Shown one piece after another: positions 9,797 to 17,973 of a stretch of DNA of 32,893 bases. Below the pieces are notes generated by a model. It had not been told where the DNA came from and made no database searches. It saw only the letters and a list, made by a program, of their open reading frames with translations. The position numbers and the translations under genes were made by a program. The stretch is taken from positions 1 to 32,893 of the forward strand of contig DUSP01000020.1 of the NCBI GenBank assembly GCA_012842575.1, given 5' to 3'. The DNA comes from Clostridia bacterium. Lineage in GTDB: Bacteria; Bacillota; Sulfobacillia; DUSP01. Numbering within the stretch: position 1 is the first letter of the stretch; every line of letters starts with the position of its first letter.

Positions 9797-11107
9797 CTAG
9801 CAGACGCGGGCGATATGGCCGCCGAGGGCAGAGACTTTCTGCTCGACGCGTTCGTAGCCTCTGTCTAGGTGGTGTACGCCGTAGATTTCGGTTATGCCTC
9901 GAGCGCTCAGAGCAGCAATGAGGAGAGCGGCTGCCCCTCGCAGATCGCGGGCAGTAACGGGCGCACCGGTGAGGCCGGTTACGCCTTCCACCACGGCGGT
10001 GCGCCCGTCTACTTTTATTCGGGCGCCCATCTTCATGAGTTCGTTGACAAACCCAAACCTGTTGTCATATATGGTCTCCTGGATCAGTGAGACGTCATCC
10101 GCCAAAGCCATTACGGAAATCAACGGCTGCTGGAGGTCTGTCGGAAAACCCGGGTAGGGGAGCGTGATGGCGTTTACAGACTTAGGGCGCTTTGGGGCGA
10201 CCACTCTCACAGAGTCCTGTCGGTCCTCCACGGAGGCGCCCATCTCGACCACCTTCGACAAGAGGGATTCCAGATGCTTTGATATGACGTTTTCCACGGT
10301 GACGTCTCCGCCGGTGGCTACGGCGGCCAAAAGGTACGTTCCCGCCTCTATGTCGTCGGGGATGAGGGCGTGCCTGGTTCCGCGGAGGCTTGTGACTCCC
10401 CGTATGCGGATGGTGTCCGTCCCGGCACCTTGAATTCTCGCTCCCATTGCGTTCAGGTAGTTCGCCAGGTCCACCACGTGGGGCTCTTTTGCGGCGTTTT
10501 CGATGACGGTCGTCCCTTCTGCAAAGACTGCCGCGAGCATTAAGTTGACAGTAGCGCCTACACTTGTAACGTCGAGGTAGATCTCTCGGCCGGTCAGACG
10601 ACCGCTTTTCGCCTTTACCTTTATGGTTCCGTGTTCCAGCGTCACGTCCGCCCCTAGAGCCTTGATCCCTTTTATGTGTTGATCTATGGGCCTGATGCCT
10701 ATATCGCACCCTCCTGGCATTGCCACTTCCGCCACGCCGAATTTTGAAAGGAGCACCCCCAATAGGTAGTAGGAGGCTCTCAGGCGTGACACGAGGTGAT
10801 GAGGAGCGACGGACGTTTTGAAGGCGTTTGGGTCGATGGTCATGGTTCGGTTGTTCCTATCGTAAGACACCAAAGCCCCGAGCTCGGTCAAGATGTCGGC
10901 AAAGACCTTGACGTCCAAGATGTCGGGGATGTTTTCGATAACGCTTGCGCTAGAGGCCAATAAAGCTGCAGGTATCGCGGCCACAGCGGCGTTCTTGGAG
11001 CCTGATATGGTAACCGAACCCCGTAGGGGTTGACCCCCTTCTACGATGAGTTTTTGCTCGCCGCGGAGTTTTTGCTCGCCACAAAATGTAGGGTCAGCGT
11101 GATCCAC
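9797..11107 (-). CDS. murA: UDP-N-acetylglucosamine 1-carboxyvinyltransferase
   Basis: First committed step of peptidoglycan synthesis: transfers enolpyruvate from PEP to UDP-GlcNAc. EPSP-synthase fold with the N-terminal ISGSKNAAVAAI block, catalytic Cys134 in MPGGCDIGIRPIDQH (the Cys that fosfomycin modifies in this family), and the C-terminal PGFPTDLQQP and DRGYERVEQK blocks. The open frame extends up to 11200, but the extra 31 codons come from a tandem duplication and do not resemble MurA. The GTG at 11107 follows TAGGAGAG at eight bases and gives 436 residues, a normal family length, so it is preferred. Even then, residues 10-20 contain a duplicated GEQKL. It lies 115 bp after yycI on the same strand, the last gene of the wal series here. 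Confidence 0.96.
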   Translation of the reverse strand: MDHADPTFCGEQKLRGEQKLIVEGGQPLRGSVTISGSKNAAVAAIPAALLASSASVIENIPDILDVKVFADILTELGALVSYDRNNRTMTIDPNAFKTSVAPHHLVSRLRASYYLLGVLLSKFGVAEVAMPGGCDIGIRPIDQHIKGIKALGADVTLEHGTIKVKAKSGRLTGREIYLDVTSVGATVNLMLAAVFAEGTTVIENAAKEPHVVDLANYLNAMGARIQGAGTDTIRIRGVTSLRGTRHALIPDDIEAGTYLLAAVATGGDVTVENVISKHLESLLSKVVEMGASVEDRQDSVRVVAPKRPKSVNAITLPYPGFPTDLQQPLISVMALADDVSLIQETIYDNRFGFVNELMKMGARIKVDGRTAVVEGVTGLTGAPVTARDLRGAAALLIAALSARGITEIYGVHHLDRGYERVEQKVSALGGHIARVC

Positions 11108-11153
11108 TTTTCGGGCTCTCCTAGCACTGACTTTTCGGGCTCTCCTCGCACTC
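11048..11153. repeat. Two adjacent tandem duplications at the murA start
   Basis: A 24-bp unit is repeated at 11106-11129 and 11130-11153 with two mismatches. An 18-bp-period unit (GAGTTTTTGCTCGCC core) is repeated at 11048-11062 and 11066-11080. The 24-bp unit contains the AGGAG ribosome binding site and the start-codon position: the downstream copy is followed by GTG (used as start), the upstream copy by GTC (not a start). Confidence 0.85.
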
Positions 11154-11222
11154 TCGCACTGATAGGCTCTTTCAGCACTCATAATCTCTCTCGCAATCAT
11201 AGGCTCTCCCCGCGCTGAGTCG

Positions 11223-12377
11223 TCAAAATATGGGGTTCAGCCCTTCGATTTCCGACGTATACGCGTTGACGAAAAGTGACCCCTGCTCGGATCCCCTTGA
11301 GAACTTCACCCGCCACACCGGGGGGCATTCCCATTCCACGGCGTTATATGCTTCGGTGTAGTAGCCCAAGGTGACGGAATCTATAGACAAGCCCTCCGCG
11401 TGTTCACCCGACTTTTCCAAAAACGTCACCGCCGACGCCACGGCCTCGGTAGGAGGAATGACCGGTCGCAAGCGACCTCTGTAACCGCGGGGATCGTACC
11501 ACGCTATGAGGGCGGCCTCGACTTCGGGGCGCGTATTCGACTCCTCTCCGCCACGCCTGTCGTATCCCCTTTTTGTCGGCGGCACGCCGCCCGAGGACTC
11601 AAGATCCCCCGCCGGTCGGCCATAGACTTCATGTCTTGGGGACGGACCCACCGAAAAAGTGACTTGCCCGCCGAATATACAAAACCCGTCATATTCCTGG
11701 TAATATCGGACCACATATCGACCCGTACGCTCATCATAGGTTATCCCGTCAAATCGTGCGCCTGCAGGGAGGATTCGCCTACCTCTCAAGAAGGACGATA
11801 CTGCCTCGGTCACAACCTCCTCGTCAAGACCGGGCTCCAGTCGCAGAGCCGTGTCCGCGGTCCCTTCCCACGCACTTGTTCCCTCGCCTTTCAGGTGCGC
11901 GGTTCGTAAGTAAACCGTGACCCCGTTTTCATAGACGACGACTCGCTCATCACCGTGCCAATAGCCTAAGGAACCTTCTTTCGGCCTCGGCGTGTAGTCG
12001 GCGCCCCGACCGGGCGAGAGGGAAAGGCCTTGTGATGCGGACGGAGAGTGATCCCGTTCACCTATTCGGTCCCCTCCCTGTTCTGTCTCGAGGTCCGCGG
12101 GGTGGACTCCGAGCAGGTTTGCCGCCAGCCTCGCATCGGGCTTAAACCCTTGGCGAAGTACTAGAAATCGCAGAGCGGGCACCCTCGCAGGCAACGAAGC
12201 CCTCAACGTAACGCCTACAGCATCCAGACGATCTTCCAGTTCCCGGATTTCCTCGGCGCTCACCATGGTAAACCTGCTCTGGAGCCTCACAGGGTCGTTG
12301 ACTATTCTATAACCCAGAGCTATGTCCAGGATCAAATATGCGATTATGAGGATGTTCTTCACCCTTGACCAATCCAA
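11223..12377 (-). CDS. yycI: WalRK accessory membrane protein YycI (WalI)
   Basis: Type II membrane protein that, with YycH, modulates WalK through transmembrane contacts. The N-terminus MDWSRVKNILIIAYLILDIALG matches the MDWSKIKxIFI family opening, and the single transmembrane helix ends at about residue 23. The rest is extracytoplasmic, with the YycI-type ending ECPPVWRVKF...FVNAYTSEIEGLNP. At 384 residues it is longer than the Bacillus protein of about 280, with extra charged linkers near residues 90-130 and 255-285. The start is a TTG preceded by AAAGGA at nine bases. It follows yycH by 44 bp. Calling it YycI rests on the N-terminal signature, the C-terminal block and gene order. Confidence 0.85.
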   Translation of the reverse strand: MDWSRVKNILIIAYLILDIALGYRIVNDPVRLQSRFTMVSAEEIRELEDRLDAVGVTLRASLPARVPALRFLVLRQGFKPDARLAANLLGVHPADLETEQGGDRIGERDHSPSASQGLSLSPGRGADYTPRPKEGSLGYWHGDERVVVYENGVTVYLRTAHLKGEGTSAWEGTADTALRLEPGLDEEVVTEAVSSFLRGRRILPAGARFDGITYDERTGRYVVRYYQEYDGFCIFGGQVTFSVGPSPRHEVYGRPAGDLESSGGVPPTKRGYDRRGGEESNTRPEVEAALIAWYDPRGYRGRLRPVIPPTEAVASAVTFLEKSGEHAEGLSIDSVTLGYYTEAYNAVEWECPPVWRVKFSRGSEQGSLFVNAYTSEIEGLNPIF

Positions 12378-12421
12378 GGAACGTCGTCCTTTCTTGGCCC
12401 CCCAGAGTGCTCACCGAGACG

Positions 12422-14725
12422 TCACGGCGCTTCAACTGGCTCAACTGGCTCAAATACCATACCCGTATTGGCATTTACGGCAACGACGCTTCCGTCACCG
12501 AGACTCACGAACCAAGCAGGGTAAAGGAACTCAGAAGACTCGCCATTGGGCAGCCCGAAATAGCCCAGGTAAATGCCCTCCACTCGCACGGCCTTGCCGT
12601 AATTTTCGCCGGCCGCCCTTTTTGTGGCCTTCCAGTGTTCCACCAGCGAGCGCAAGGCGTCTTGAACCCCTAGCGTACGCATCCTTCCCCGCGGTTCTGC
12701 ACCGGGAGACGGAACGCGGCGTTCGTACCAGGAAATGCCCTCCTCAGAAATCACTACTTCAATCGGGGGCTCTGCATTATGCCCGAAAAACACTGGCATG
12801 GTTCCAATGGCGGCCGAAAACGCCATCCTAAGGCCTTGTGGGTTTTCCGCCCCGGCGGCTCCTCTGATTTCTTCGCCGAAATCCCAGAGCAAGGAGTTAG
12901 GCAACCATCCGCCGTGTGAGTTCACGAACTCTGCCGAAAGGGACAGTGCATCCAACAGGGCCGGACGCCTTTGAGACAAAGCGGATACCAGATTCACCGA
13001 TTGTGGCGGCGCCGTATATTCTATCATCCCGCAGGGGTACACCCTCAGGCCTCTCCTTCCGTCCGTATAGATTACGGCACCATCCTTTTCTTCTATCTGA
13101 CGTAAGACCGAAAGGTCTATAAAAAACGAACGCAACATACTCTCCAGCGCCTTTGGCGTAGGAGTCTCCCAAGTGATGCCCAAAGGACCGGTCCGCGGAG
13201 GCCTTTCAAGTACGTAAAGGCCTGACGGGATGCGTAAAATTGGGGACGGGAAGGATTCGATCTCTTCTGCCAAAAGGCTCGTAGGATACTCTTTCTTTAG
13301 CACCCTCTTGAACCGGACCTCCTCGGCGCGCATCGGCAACCTGACGTAGTCCCCGCCGGGAATACCCTCGTTTGCGCCCCGTACGACCTCAGCCCATACT
13401 CCCACGGCCTTTCCGTTTCTTGCGTCTTTTCCGATTTCCCCGGTTTTCTCGCTTTCCCTGCCTGCTATGCTCTCTTTGCTTTCTCCGCTTTTCCCGCCCT
13501 CTCTGTTTTCTACGGTTTCTCCGCTCTCTCCGCTTTTCCCGCTCTCCCCGCCTTCTCCACTTCCTCCGCCTTCCCCGCTTTTCTGCGCCTTCGCTCGTGG
13601 ATCCTGTTGTGTCGGCGAGGGTGCACTGTCAGCAGCGGACGGTTCGTGGGCAATGATTATTCTGCGCACCTGTACCGACCATTCCGGTCCTGAAAGGTCG
13701 TAACCTACCGCTTTGAAAAACTGGTCAAGGGGGATGGGTCGCATGAATATGAGTTCGATGCCCTCCGCGCCCCTTAGGGACTCGAGCTGGGCGGGCGTAA
13801 GCGCACTCGTTTTATTGTCGCCACCGCCGACACCTTGTCCGGTCCCTTCCTTTGAGGGTCGAGTTGCGGAACCTCCCGTGGCCCCCTTGGTTTCGAGCTG
13901 CGAGCCGCTTTCGATGGCTTTTCCTGCCGGACCCCCGCCCGGACCAGCTCCTGCCGGACCCCCGACTGCACCCGCAGCGCCAGCGCTTTGGGACGCTTGC
14001 ACCTTCGAAGAGACATCCGCGACAGCTGCGGGCACGGGGCATTGCAGCCCTATGTCTTTGAAGAATTGACCGTCCTTATAAACGTCGTCGAAAACCTGAC
14101 TTCCATAGGTGAGGAGATACTGCTTTTCCCCGTCGACCCTAATTAGCAATTGAAAAGGCGAGAGGGCTTTGACCGGAGTGAGACGGGCGACACCTTCGAC
14201 GCCTCGTGATGCACCCGGCCCCTTTTCGACGCCGCCTTCTCCACCACCTTCCCCAAGCCCATCGGAACCGGATGGTGTGACATCGGAACCGCCTGGCGTT
14301 GGCGTGAGGCTCGGCGAGCCGCCGGGCATCCTTTCCGCGCTTCCCCAGAGATGCCATCCGGTGTCCGCTGCGGCATCATTCGATAGGGTCCCCGTAAGCC
14401 CCTGTGACCCCGTCGGCCCGCTCTCCCGCCCCTGGGGTAGCGGCGAAAAGGCAATCTCGGACCCAAACCATAAATACCAAGTAAAGACGAGGCTCATCCC
14501 CACGAGCCCGACCAGGACCCAGGTCTTTATCACTTCTATTGTGTCGGGTCGAATTTGGATGCGCTTACCGAAGGGAAACCAGGCGCCACGTTCTGGCCGC
14601 GACCCTTGCTTCAACCCTTGCGGCAACCCTCGTAACCATCCATCGTGCACGCCTCGAGGTGACCCTTGTAATGATCCTTCCCGCAATGCTGGCGGTTCGG
14701 TTTTCCTGATTGCCCCATCACTCAA
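12422..14725 (-). CDS. yycH: WalK regulatory protein YycH (WalH), enlarged
   Basis: Second WalK accessory protein, anchored by one transmembrane helix (about residues 66-86, VIKTWVLVGLVGMSLVFTWYL) with the bulk outside. Family-like blocks include LSPFQLLIRVDGEKQYLLTY, GIELIFMRPIPLDQFF and a C-terminal VRVEGIYLGYFGLPNG...LYPAWFVSLGDG. At 767 residues it is far longer than the usual 450 or so. The extra length is low complexity: a Gly/Ser/Pro linker at about 95-190, a Gly/Ala-rich stretch at 225-305, and a Gly-Glu-Ser repeat region at 370-445. The cytoplasmic N-terminus also carries loose QGSPRG/LRGLPQG repeats. The start is a TTG overlapping the walK stop by eight bases, with GGAGG 12 bases upstream, so translation is probably coupled. 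Confidence 0.82.
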   Translation of the reverse strand: MSDGAIRKTEPPALREGSLQGSPRGVHDGWLRGLPQGLKQGSRPERGAWFPFGKRIQIRPDTIEVIKTWVLVGLVGMSLVFTWYLWFGSEIAFSPLPQGRESGPTGSQGLTGTLSNDAAADTGWHLWGSAERMPGGSPSLTPTPGGSDVTPSGSDGLGEGGGEGGVEKGPGASRGVEGVARLTPVKALSPFQLLIRVDGEKQYLLTYGSQVFDDVYKDGQFFKDIGLQCPVPAAVADVSSKVQASQSAGAAGAVGGPAGAGPGGGPAGKAIESGSQLETKGATGGSATRPSKEGTGQGVGGGDNKTSALTPAQLESLRGAEGIELIFMRPIPLDQFFKAVGYDLSGPEWSVQVRRIIIAHEPSAADSAPSPTQQDPRAKAQKSGEGGGSGEGGESGKSGESGETVENREGGKSGESKESIAGRESEKTGEIGKDARNGKAVGVWAEVVRGANEGIPGGDYVRLPMRAEEVRFKRVLKKEYPTSLLAEEIESFPSPILRIPSGLYVLERPPRTGPLGITWETPTPKALESMLRSFFIDLSVLRQIEEKDGAVIYTDGRRGLRVYPCGMIEYTAPPQSVNLVSALSQRRPALLDALSLSAEFVNSHGGWLPNSLLWDFGEEIRGAAGAENPQGLRMAFSAAIGTMPVFFGHNAEPPIEVVISEEGISWYERRVPSPGAEPRGRMRTLGVQDALRSLVEHWKATKRAAGENYGKAVRVEGIYLGYFGLPNGESSEFLYPAWFVSLGDGSVVAVNANTGMVFEPVEPVEAP

Positions 14726-16655
14726 AGTTCGGCTCGACCTCCGGCAGAGTGAAGCTGACCTTCGTCCCCTTACCCTCGGCGCTTTCGATCCATATACGGC
14801 CCCCGTGGGCCTCCACTATCTCTTTGGCTATGGCCAGGCCTAACCCGGTTCCACCCAACTGTCTAGACCTGGCTTTATCGACGCGGTAGAAACGCTCAAA
14901 GATCCTCGGTATGTCCTCTTCGGGGATGCCGATGCCCGTATCCTCTACTTCCGTGATGACTTCCCCCTCGCATTGGTGCGTCCTTATGACGATCCGCCCG
15001 CCATCTGGCGTATAGTTGATGGCGTTGGAGAGAAGGTTGAGGAGCACCTGTTCGATCCGGTCTCTATCCACTAAGACCGTCGCGCGAGCGTCGGGCGGCA
15101 GTGAAGAGAACTCAAGCGTCTGCTGCTTCGCGGCGGCTGCCGGGTATATTTTCTGGACGGATGAGTGCACGATATCGTTCAAGTTCACGGGCCGCTTCTC
15201 CCAGTTCGGGGCCTCGTATTCGAGACGGGAAAGGTCTAAAAGATTGTTCACGAGCCTCACCATGCGGTCCGTCTCCTGATTCACGACCTCAAGGAACTGG
15301 CGGCTCACCGTCTCATCCTCCAAGGCGCCGTCGATCAGAGTCTCTACGTAGCTTTTGATGGCGGCCAGGGGGGTGCGGAGCTCGTGGGACACATTTGCCA
15401 CGAATTCCTTGCGAAGGGACTCCAGGTGCTCCTCTTCACTGATGTCGTGAAGAACGACGACCGCCCCTGAACGCCCGGACTCCCTGGTTCCGACCGGCGC
15501 CAAATAAGCGCGCAACACGCGCCGATCCCTTTCGGACCCTTCTTTTGCCGGAACCCTTATGTCAACAACGCCGAGACCTCGTTCTTCTTCCCGGATCTTC
15601 GAGATATATGAGCCTATCGCCTTTTTCGCATCGGGGTCGTGTACCAAATCGACCAGGTTAACGTGCTCGCTCACGGTAATTTCCGATCGCTCCGGTACGT
15701 TCAACATCCGTCGGGCCATGTTATTCATCAGGATGATGGCCCCCGAAGGGTCGACTGCAACTATGCCATCGGTCATATGGACGAGGACTGCTTCAAGCCT
15801 TGCTTTTTCGCTGGATATCTCCTTCAGGGTCTCGCGAAGCCTCGTCGTAAGGTAGTTGAACATGCCGCCAAGACGGCCGATTTCGTCGTTCTCTTTGACC
15901 ATAATCACCTGGTCGAAGTTCCCGTTTGCCATCAGGGCGGCTTTGGCGGTGAGCTCCTGGATCGGCCTGGTTATGGCCCTCGCTACCCCCAATCCCAGGA
16001 TGAGCGCGATGACAAGCGAGATCACCGTGGCAGAAAATAGAATTGATCGCACGTCTCCCAAAACCGAATATATCTCTTCGAGGGAACCGATGACGTAAAC
16101 GAGCCCGGCCACATGGGTGGCGTCCTCTTCTTCGTCGGACATGCCCGACCGCCCGGTTACGGGAAGTGCAAAGTGAAATAACCTTTCCCCGGTTGAAGGG
16201 TTTATTCTTTGTTCCTTCGCCTCGTTGCCGCTCAGGGCTCGTGTTATGGCGGTTCCTATGGTCATCCTTTCGAATTCCGTCGGGTTTATATCGGATGTGG
16301 CGATAAGTGCTCCCGAGGCATCGAAAACCCCTATATGGAACCCTGATTGCCTTCCGAAGGCCTGAAGCAACTGTTCGACCTCGCCGCTTACTCCTGGGGG
16401 TGGCTCCCCCTTTAAGGCTAGGGCTCGGGAGTAAACGGTTGGGTTCGAGTGAGCGTTACTGCCCTCTCGGGCTTCGGATAATGGGTAGCGCTCGAGAAGC
16501 CCCGCCAAAACTCTACCCTGTGAGGTCAAGGTCTTTATAAAACCTGCGAGGTAGTATTCCTCGAGGGATTGTAGTAGGAAAAAGCCCACGAATTGGATGG
16601 CGAGCAGGATCAGCAATACATATACCAGCGTGAGCTTGCCGCGAACGCTTAACAT
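14718..16655 (-). CDS. walK: Sensor histidine kinase WalK
   Basis: Essential cell-wall sensor kinase of Bacillota, partner of WalR. Order of parts: transmembrane helix 1 (about 9-30), an extracellular sensing domain of PAS/Cache size (31-203), transmembrane helix 2 (about 205-225), HAMP (226-278), PAS (about 280-400), then HisKA with phospho-acceptor His424 in VANVSHELRTPLAAI, and HATPase_c with N-box Asn544 (NLLSNAINYTP), G1 box DTGIGIPEED and G2 box GGTGLGLAIAKEI. The ATG start follows TAGGA at six bases. It starts 33 bp after walR and overlaps yycH by eight bases. All catalytic motifs are intact. The assignment as WalK rests on architecture plus the YycH/YycI neighbours. Confidence 0.95.
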   Translation of the reverse strand: MLSVRGKLTLVYVLLILLAIQFVGFFLLQSLEEYYLAGFIKTLTSQGRVLAGLLERYPLSEAREGSNAHSNPTVYSRALALKGEPPPGVSGEVEQLLQAFGRQSGFHIGVFDASGALIATSDINPTEFERMTIGTAITRALSGNEAKEQRINPSTGERLFHFALPVTGRSGMSDEEEDATHVAGLVYVIGSLEEIYSVLGDVRSILFSATVISLVIALILGLGVARAITRPIQELTAKAALMANGNFDQVIMVKENDEIGRLGGMFNYLTTRLRETLKEISSEKARLEAVLVHMTDGIVAVDPSGAIILMNNMARRMLNVPERSEITVSEHVNLVDLVHDPDAKKAIGSYISKIREEERGLGVVDIRVPAKEGSERDRRVLRAYLAPVGTRESGRSGAVVVLHDISEEEHLESLRKEFVANVSHELRTPLAAIKSYVETLIDGALEDETVSRQFLEVVNQETDRMVRLVNNLLDLSRLEYEAPNWEKRPVNLNDIVHSSVQKIYPAAAAKQQTLEFSSLPPDARATVLVDRDRIEQVLLNLLSNAINYTPDGGRIVIRTHQCEGEVITEVEDTGIGIPEEDIPRIFERFYRVDKARSRQLGGTGLGLAIAKEIVEAHGGRIWIESAEGKGTKVSFTLPEVEPNFE

Positions 16656-16688
16656 TCGTCGTCCTACCCTTTAATGGCAGTGCCTGTC

Positions 16689-17468
16689 TTATACCCGCTT
16701 GAAGAAATAACCCACCCCTCTTTTCGTTTTGATGTACTCGGGCTTCGAGGGGTTTTGTTCCACCTTTTCACGAAGTCTCCGGATCGTCACGTCAACCGTA
16801 CGGGTATCGCCGTAGTATTCGTATCCCCACACTTCGTCGAGGAGTACCTGCCTTGTAAAGATTTGGCCCGCGTGCGCTGCCAGGAAACGCAAGAGCTGAA
16901 ACTCCCTCTGCGACAGGTATGCGGTCTTGTCCTTTGACCTTACCTCGTAGGAGTTCGGATCTATGATAAGATCTCCCACGTGGATCGGCTCAAGAAGTCC
17001 TGCCAGCGAAGCTGTGCTTCTTGGCGCCTCGCGCCCGGACGAATCGTCCTGACCTCCGCCAACCGAGCCATCCTCAGGTTCCAAGTACGGAGGCTGGGAG
17101 GCCCTTCTCAGAAGGGCTCTGATTCGGGCGAGGAGCTCACGAGGCGAGAAGGGCTTGGTCACATAATCATCAGCCCCTAGTTCGAGACCTAGCACCTTGT
17201 CGACTTCCTCTTGCTTCGCGGTGAGGAGTATGATGGGAACGTTAGAAACCCGCCGGATCTTCTGACACACCATGAAACCGTCTATTTTGGGCAGCATTAT
17301 GTCAAGTACAATGAGATCAGGAGCCTCGCTATCCACCTTCTCCAAGGCTTCTGGCCCCGTAGTCGCAGAACAGACAGTGTATCCTTCTTTTTTGAGATTG
17401 TAGGTCAATATATCGATAATAGGCTTTTCGTCGTCGACTATCAGGATCTTTGGGCCTTGTTCAGTCAT
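16689..17468 (-). CDS. walR: Response regulator WalR (OmpR/PhoB family)
   Basis: DNA-binding response regulator phosphorylated by WalK; in Bacillota it controls autolysins and wall metabolism. The receiver domain starts at ILIVDDEKPIIDIL, with Asp56 as phosphorylation site (VLDIMLPKIDG) and the conserved LTAK Lys. The C-terminal winged helix runs from about 160 to 259 (REFQLLRFLAAHAGQIF, RTVDVTIRRLREKVE, KTKRGVGYFF). The linker between domains is about 25 residues longer than usual and rich in Gly, Ser and Asp. An upstream GTG (17480) lies in the ribosome binding site GAGGTGG; the ATG at 17468 at eight bases is the start. It is the first gene of the operon. Confidence 0.96.
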   Translation of the reverse strand: MTEQGPKILIVDDEKPIIDILTYNLKKEGYTVCSATTGPEALEKVDSEAPDLIVLDIMLPKIDGFMVCQKIRRVSNVPIILLTAKQEEVDKVLGLELGADDYVTKPFSPRELLARIRALLRRASQPPYLEPEDGSVGGGQDDSSGREAPRSTASLAGLLEPIHVGDLIIDPNSYEVRSKDKTAYLSQREFQLLRFLAAHAGQIFTRQVLLDEVWGYEYYGDTRTVDVTIRRLREKVEQNPSKPEYIKTKRGVGYFFKRV

Positions 17469-17488
17469 GCAATACACCACCTCGAGCG

Positions 17489-17533
17489 GCCTTACGTAAA
17501 AGAAAGTAGCGGTTCTATACAGCCTACGTAAAA
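17489..17533 (-). repeat. Direct repeat TTTTACGTA(A)GGC upstream of walR
   Basis: On the walR strand TTTTACGTAGGC (17533-17522) and TTTTACGTAAGGC (17501-17489) are repeated 32-33 bases apart, directly before the ribosome binding site. The position suits a regulator binding pair or leader element. It does not fit the TGTWAH-N5-TGTWAH WalR consensus. No confident -35/-10 pair was found. Confidence 0.4.
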
Positions 17534-17619
17534 CAAAGGGAGGGTTCCATTAAAAACCTCGTAGACAGCCTTGTGGTTTCGAGTCAATTCTCCATGTCGC
17601 GGGTGCCGATTTTTCGCAC

Positions 17620-17814
17620 TCAGTTGTATTCTAGGATAGCAAGACCTATTCCTTCCCGCCGCGAAGGGATGTTTACATAAATCTTTGGGGCCGGCGTAGG
17701 AACAAATTCGTTGTTAACGGGACCCGGCCTGGCTGAACGGGCTCTGGGGTGGGCTCCGGGGTACGTTCCAGGCGGCGTAGGAACAAATTCGTTGTTGACA
17801 GGACCCACGGCCAT
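17620..17814 (-). CDS. Possible small Pro-rich protein with two GPVNNEFVPTP repeats
   Basis: A 64-codon open frame upstream of walR on the same strand. The peptide GPVNNEFVPTP occurs twice (about residues 4-14 and 31-41), joined by a Pro/Arg/Gly linker; no transmembrane segment is visible. A related string, GPNNTLFPTPKPK, opens the M23 peptidase encoded at 20074-21648. There is no usable ribosome binding site: AAGG directly abuts the ATG. The alternative is non-coding DNA carrying a 33-bp direct repeat that happens to be open. I do not recognise a family, and coding status is unproven. Confidence 0.3.
   Translation of the reverse strand: MAVGPVNNEFVPTPPGTYPGAHPRARSARPGPVNNEFVPTPAPKIYVNIPSRREGIGLAILEYN
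17693..17806. repeat. 33-bp direct repeat pair, 81 bp apart
   Basis: The sequence starting GGCGTAGGAACAAATTCG occurs at 17693-17725 and 17774-17806 with two mismatches. Each copy centres on AACAA-ATTCG-TTGTT, an inverted repeat with a five-base centre, which could serve as an operator. Both copies are also in frame in the small ORF on the minus strand. Confidence 0.75.
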
Positions 17815-17853
17815 CCTTATTATTTAACTCAAGCCGATTAACCCGTACTTAGC

Positions 17854-17959
17854 TTCGATGACCGAATATAAAGTGGGGACCTCAGACCTCATATTAGATG
17901 GGGGCCTCGCGAAGCGGTAGGCAAGCCGCTCCAGTCATTCGATAACTGAATATCAAATG
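17854..17959. repeat. 22-bp direct repeat pair before the lysine riboswitch
   Basis: TTCGATGACCGAATATAAAG plus two bases (17854-17875) recurs as TTCGATAACTGAATATCAAA plus two bases (17938-17959), 84 bp apart, with four mismatches. The second copy ends one base before the hairpin that precedes the riboswitch. Their role is unknown; they may mark a duplicated promoter region. Confidence 0.5.
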
Positions 17960-17973
17960 CCTCATCTCGAGAA

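Noticed and set aside
11108-11200. 31-codon N-terminal extension of MurA
   Set aside because: It is generated by a 24-bp duplication; the better ribosome binding site and the family length favour the GTG at 11107.
13372-13703. Plus-strand ORFs opposite yycH rich in Pro, Leu, Phe and Ser
   Set aside because: They are the complement of the Gly-Glu-Ser repeats of yycH and have no translation signals.
17693-17959. CRISPR array
   Set aside because: Only two copies of each repeat, spacings near 81-84 bp and no cas genes.
17860-17960. Sigma-A promoter for the lysine riboswitch transcript
   Set aside because: TATAAA and TATCAA strings are present, but no acceptable -35 hexamer lies 16-18 bases upstream of either.
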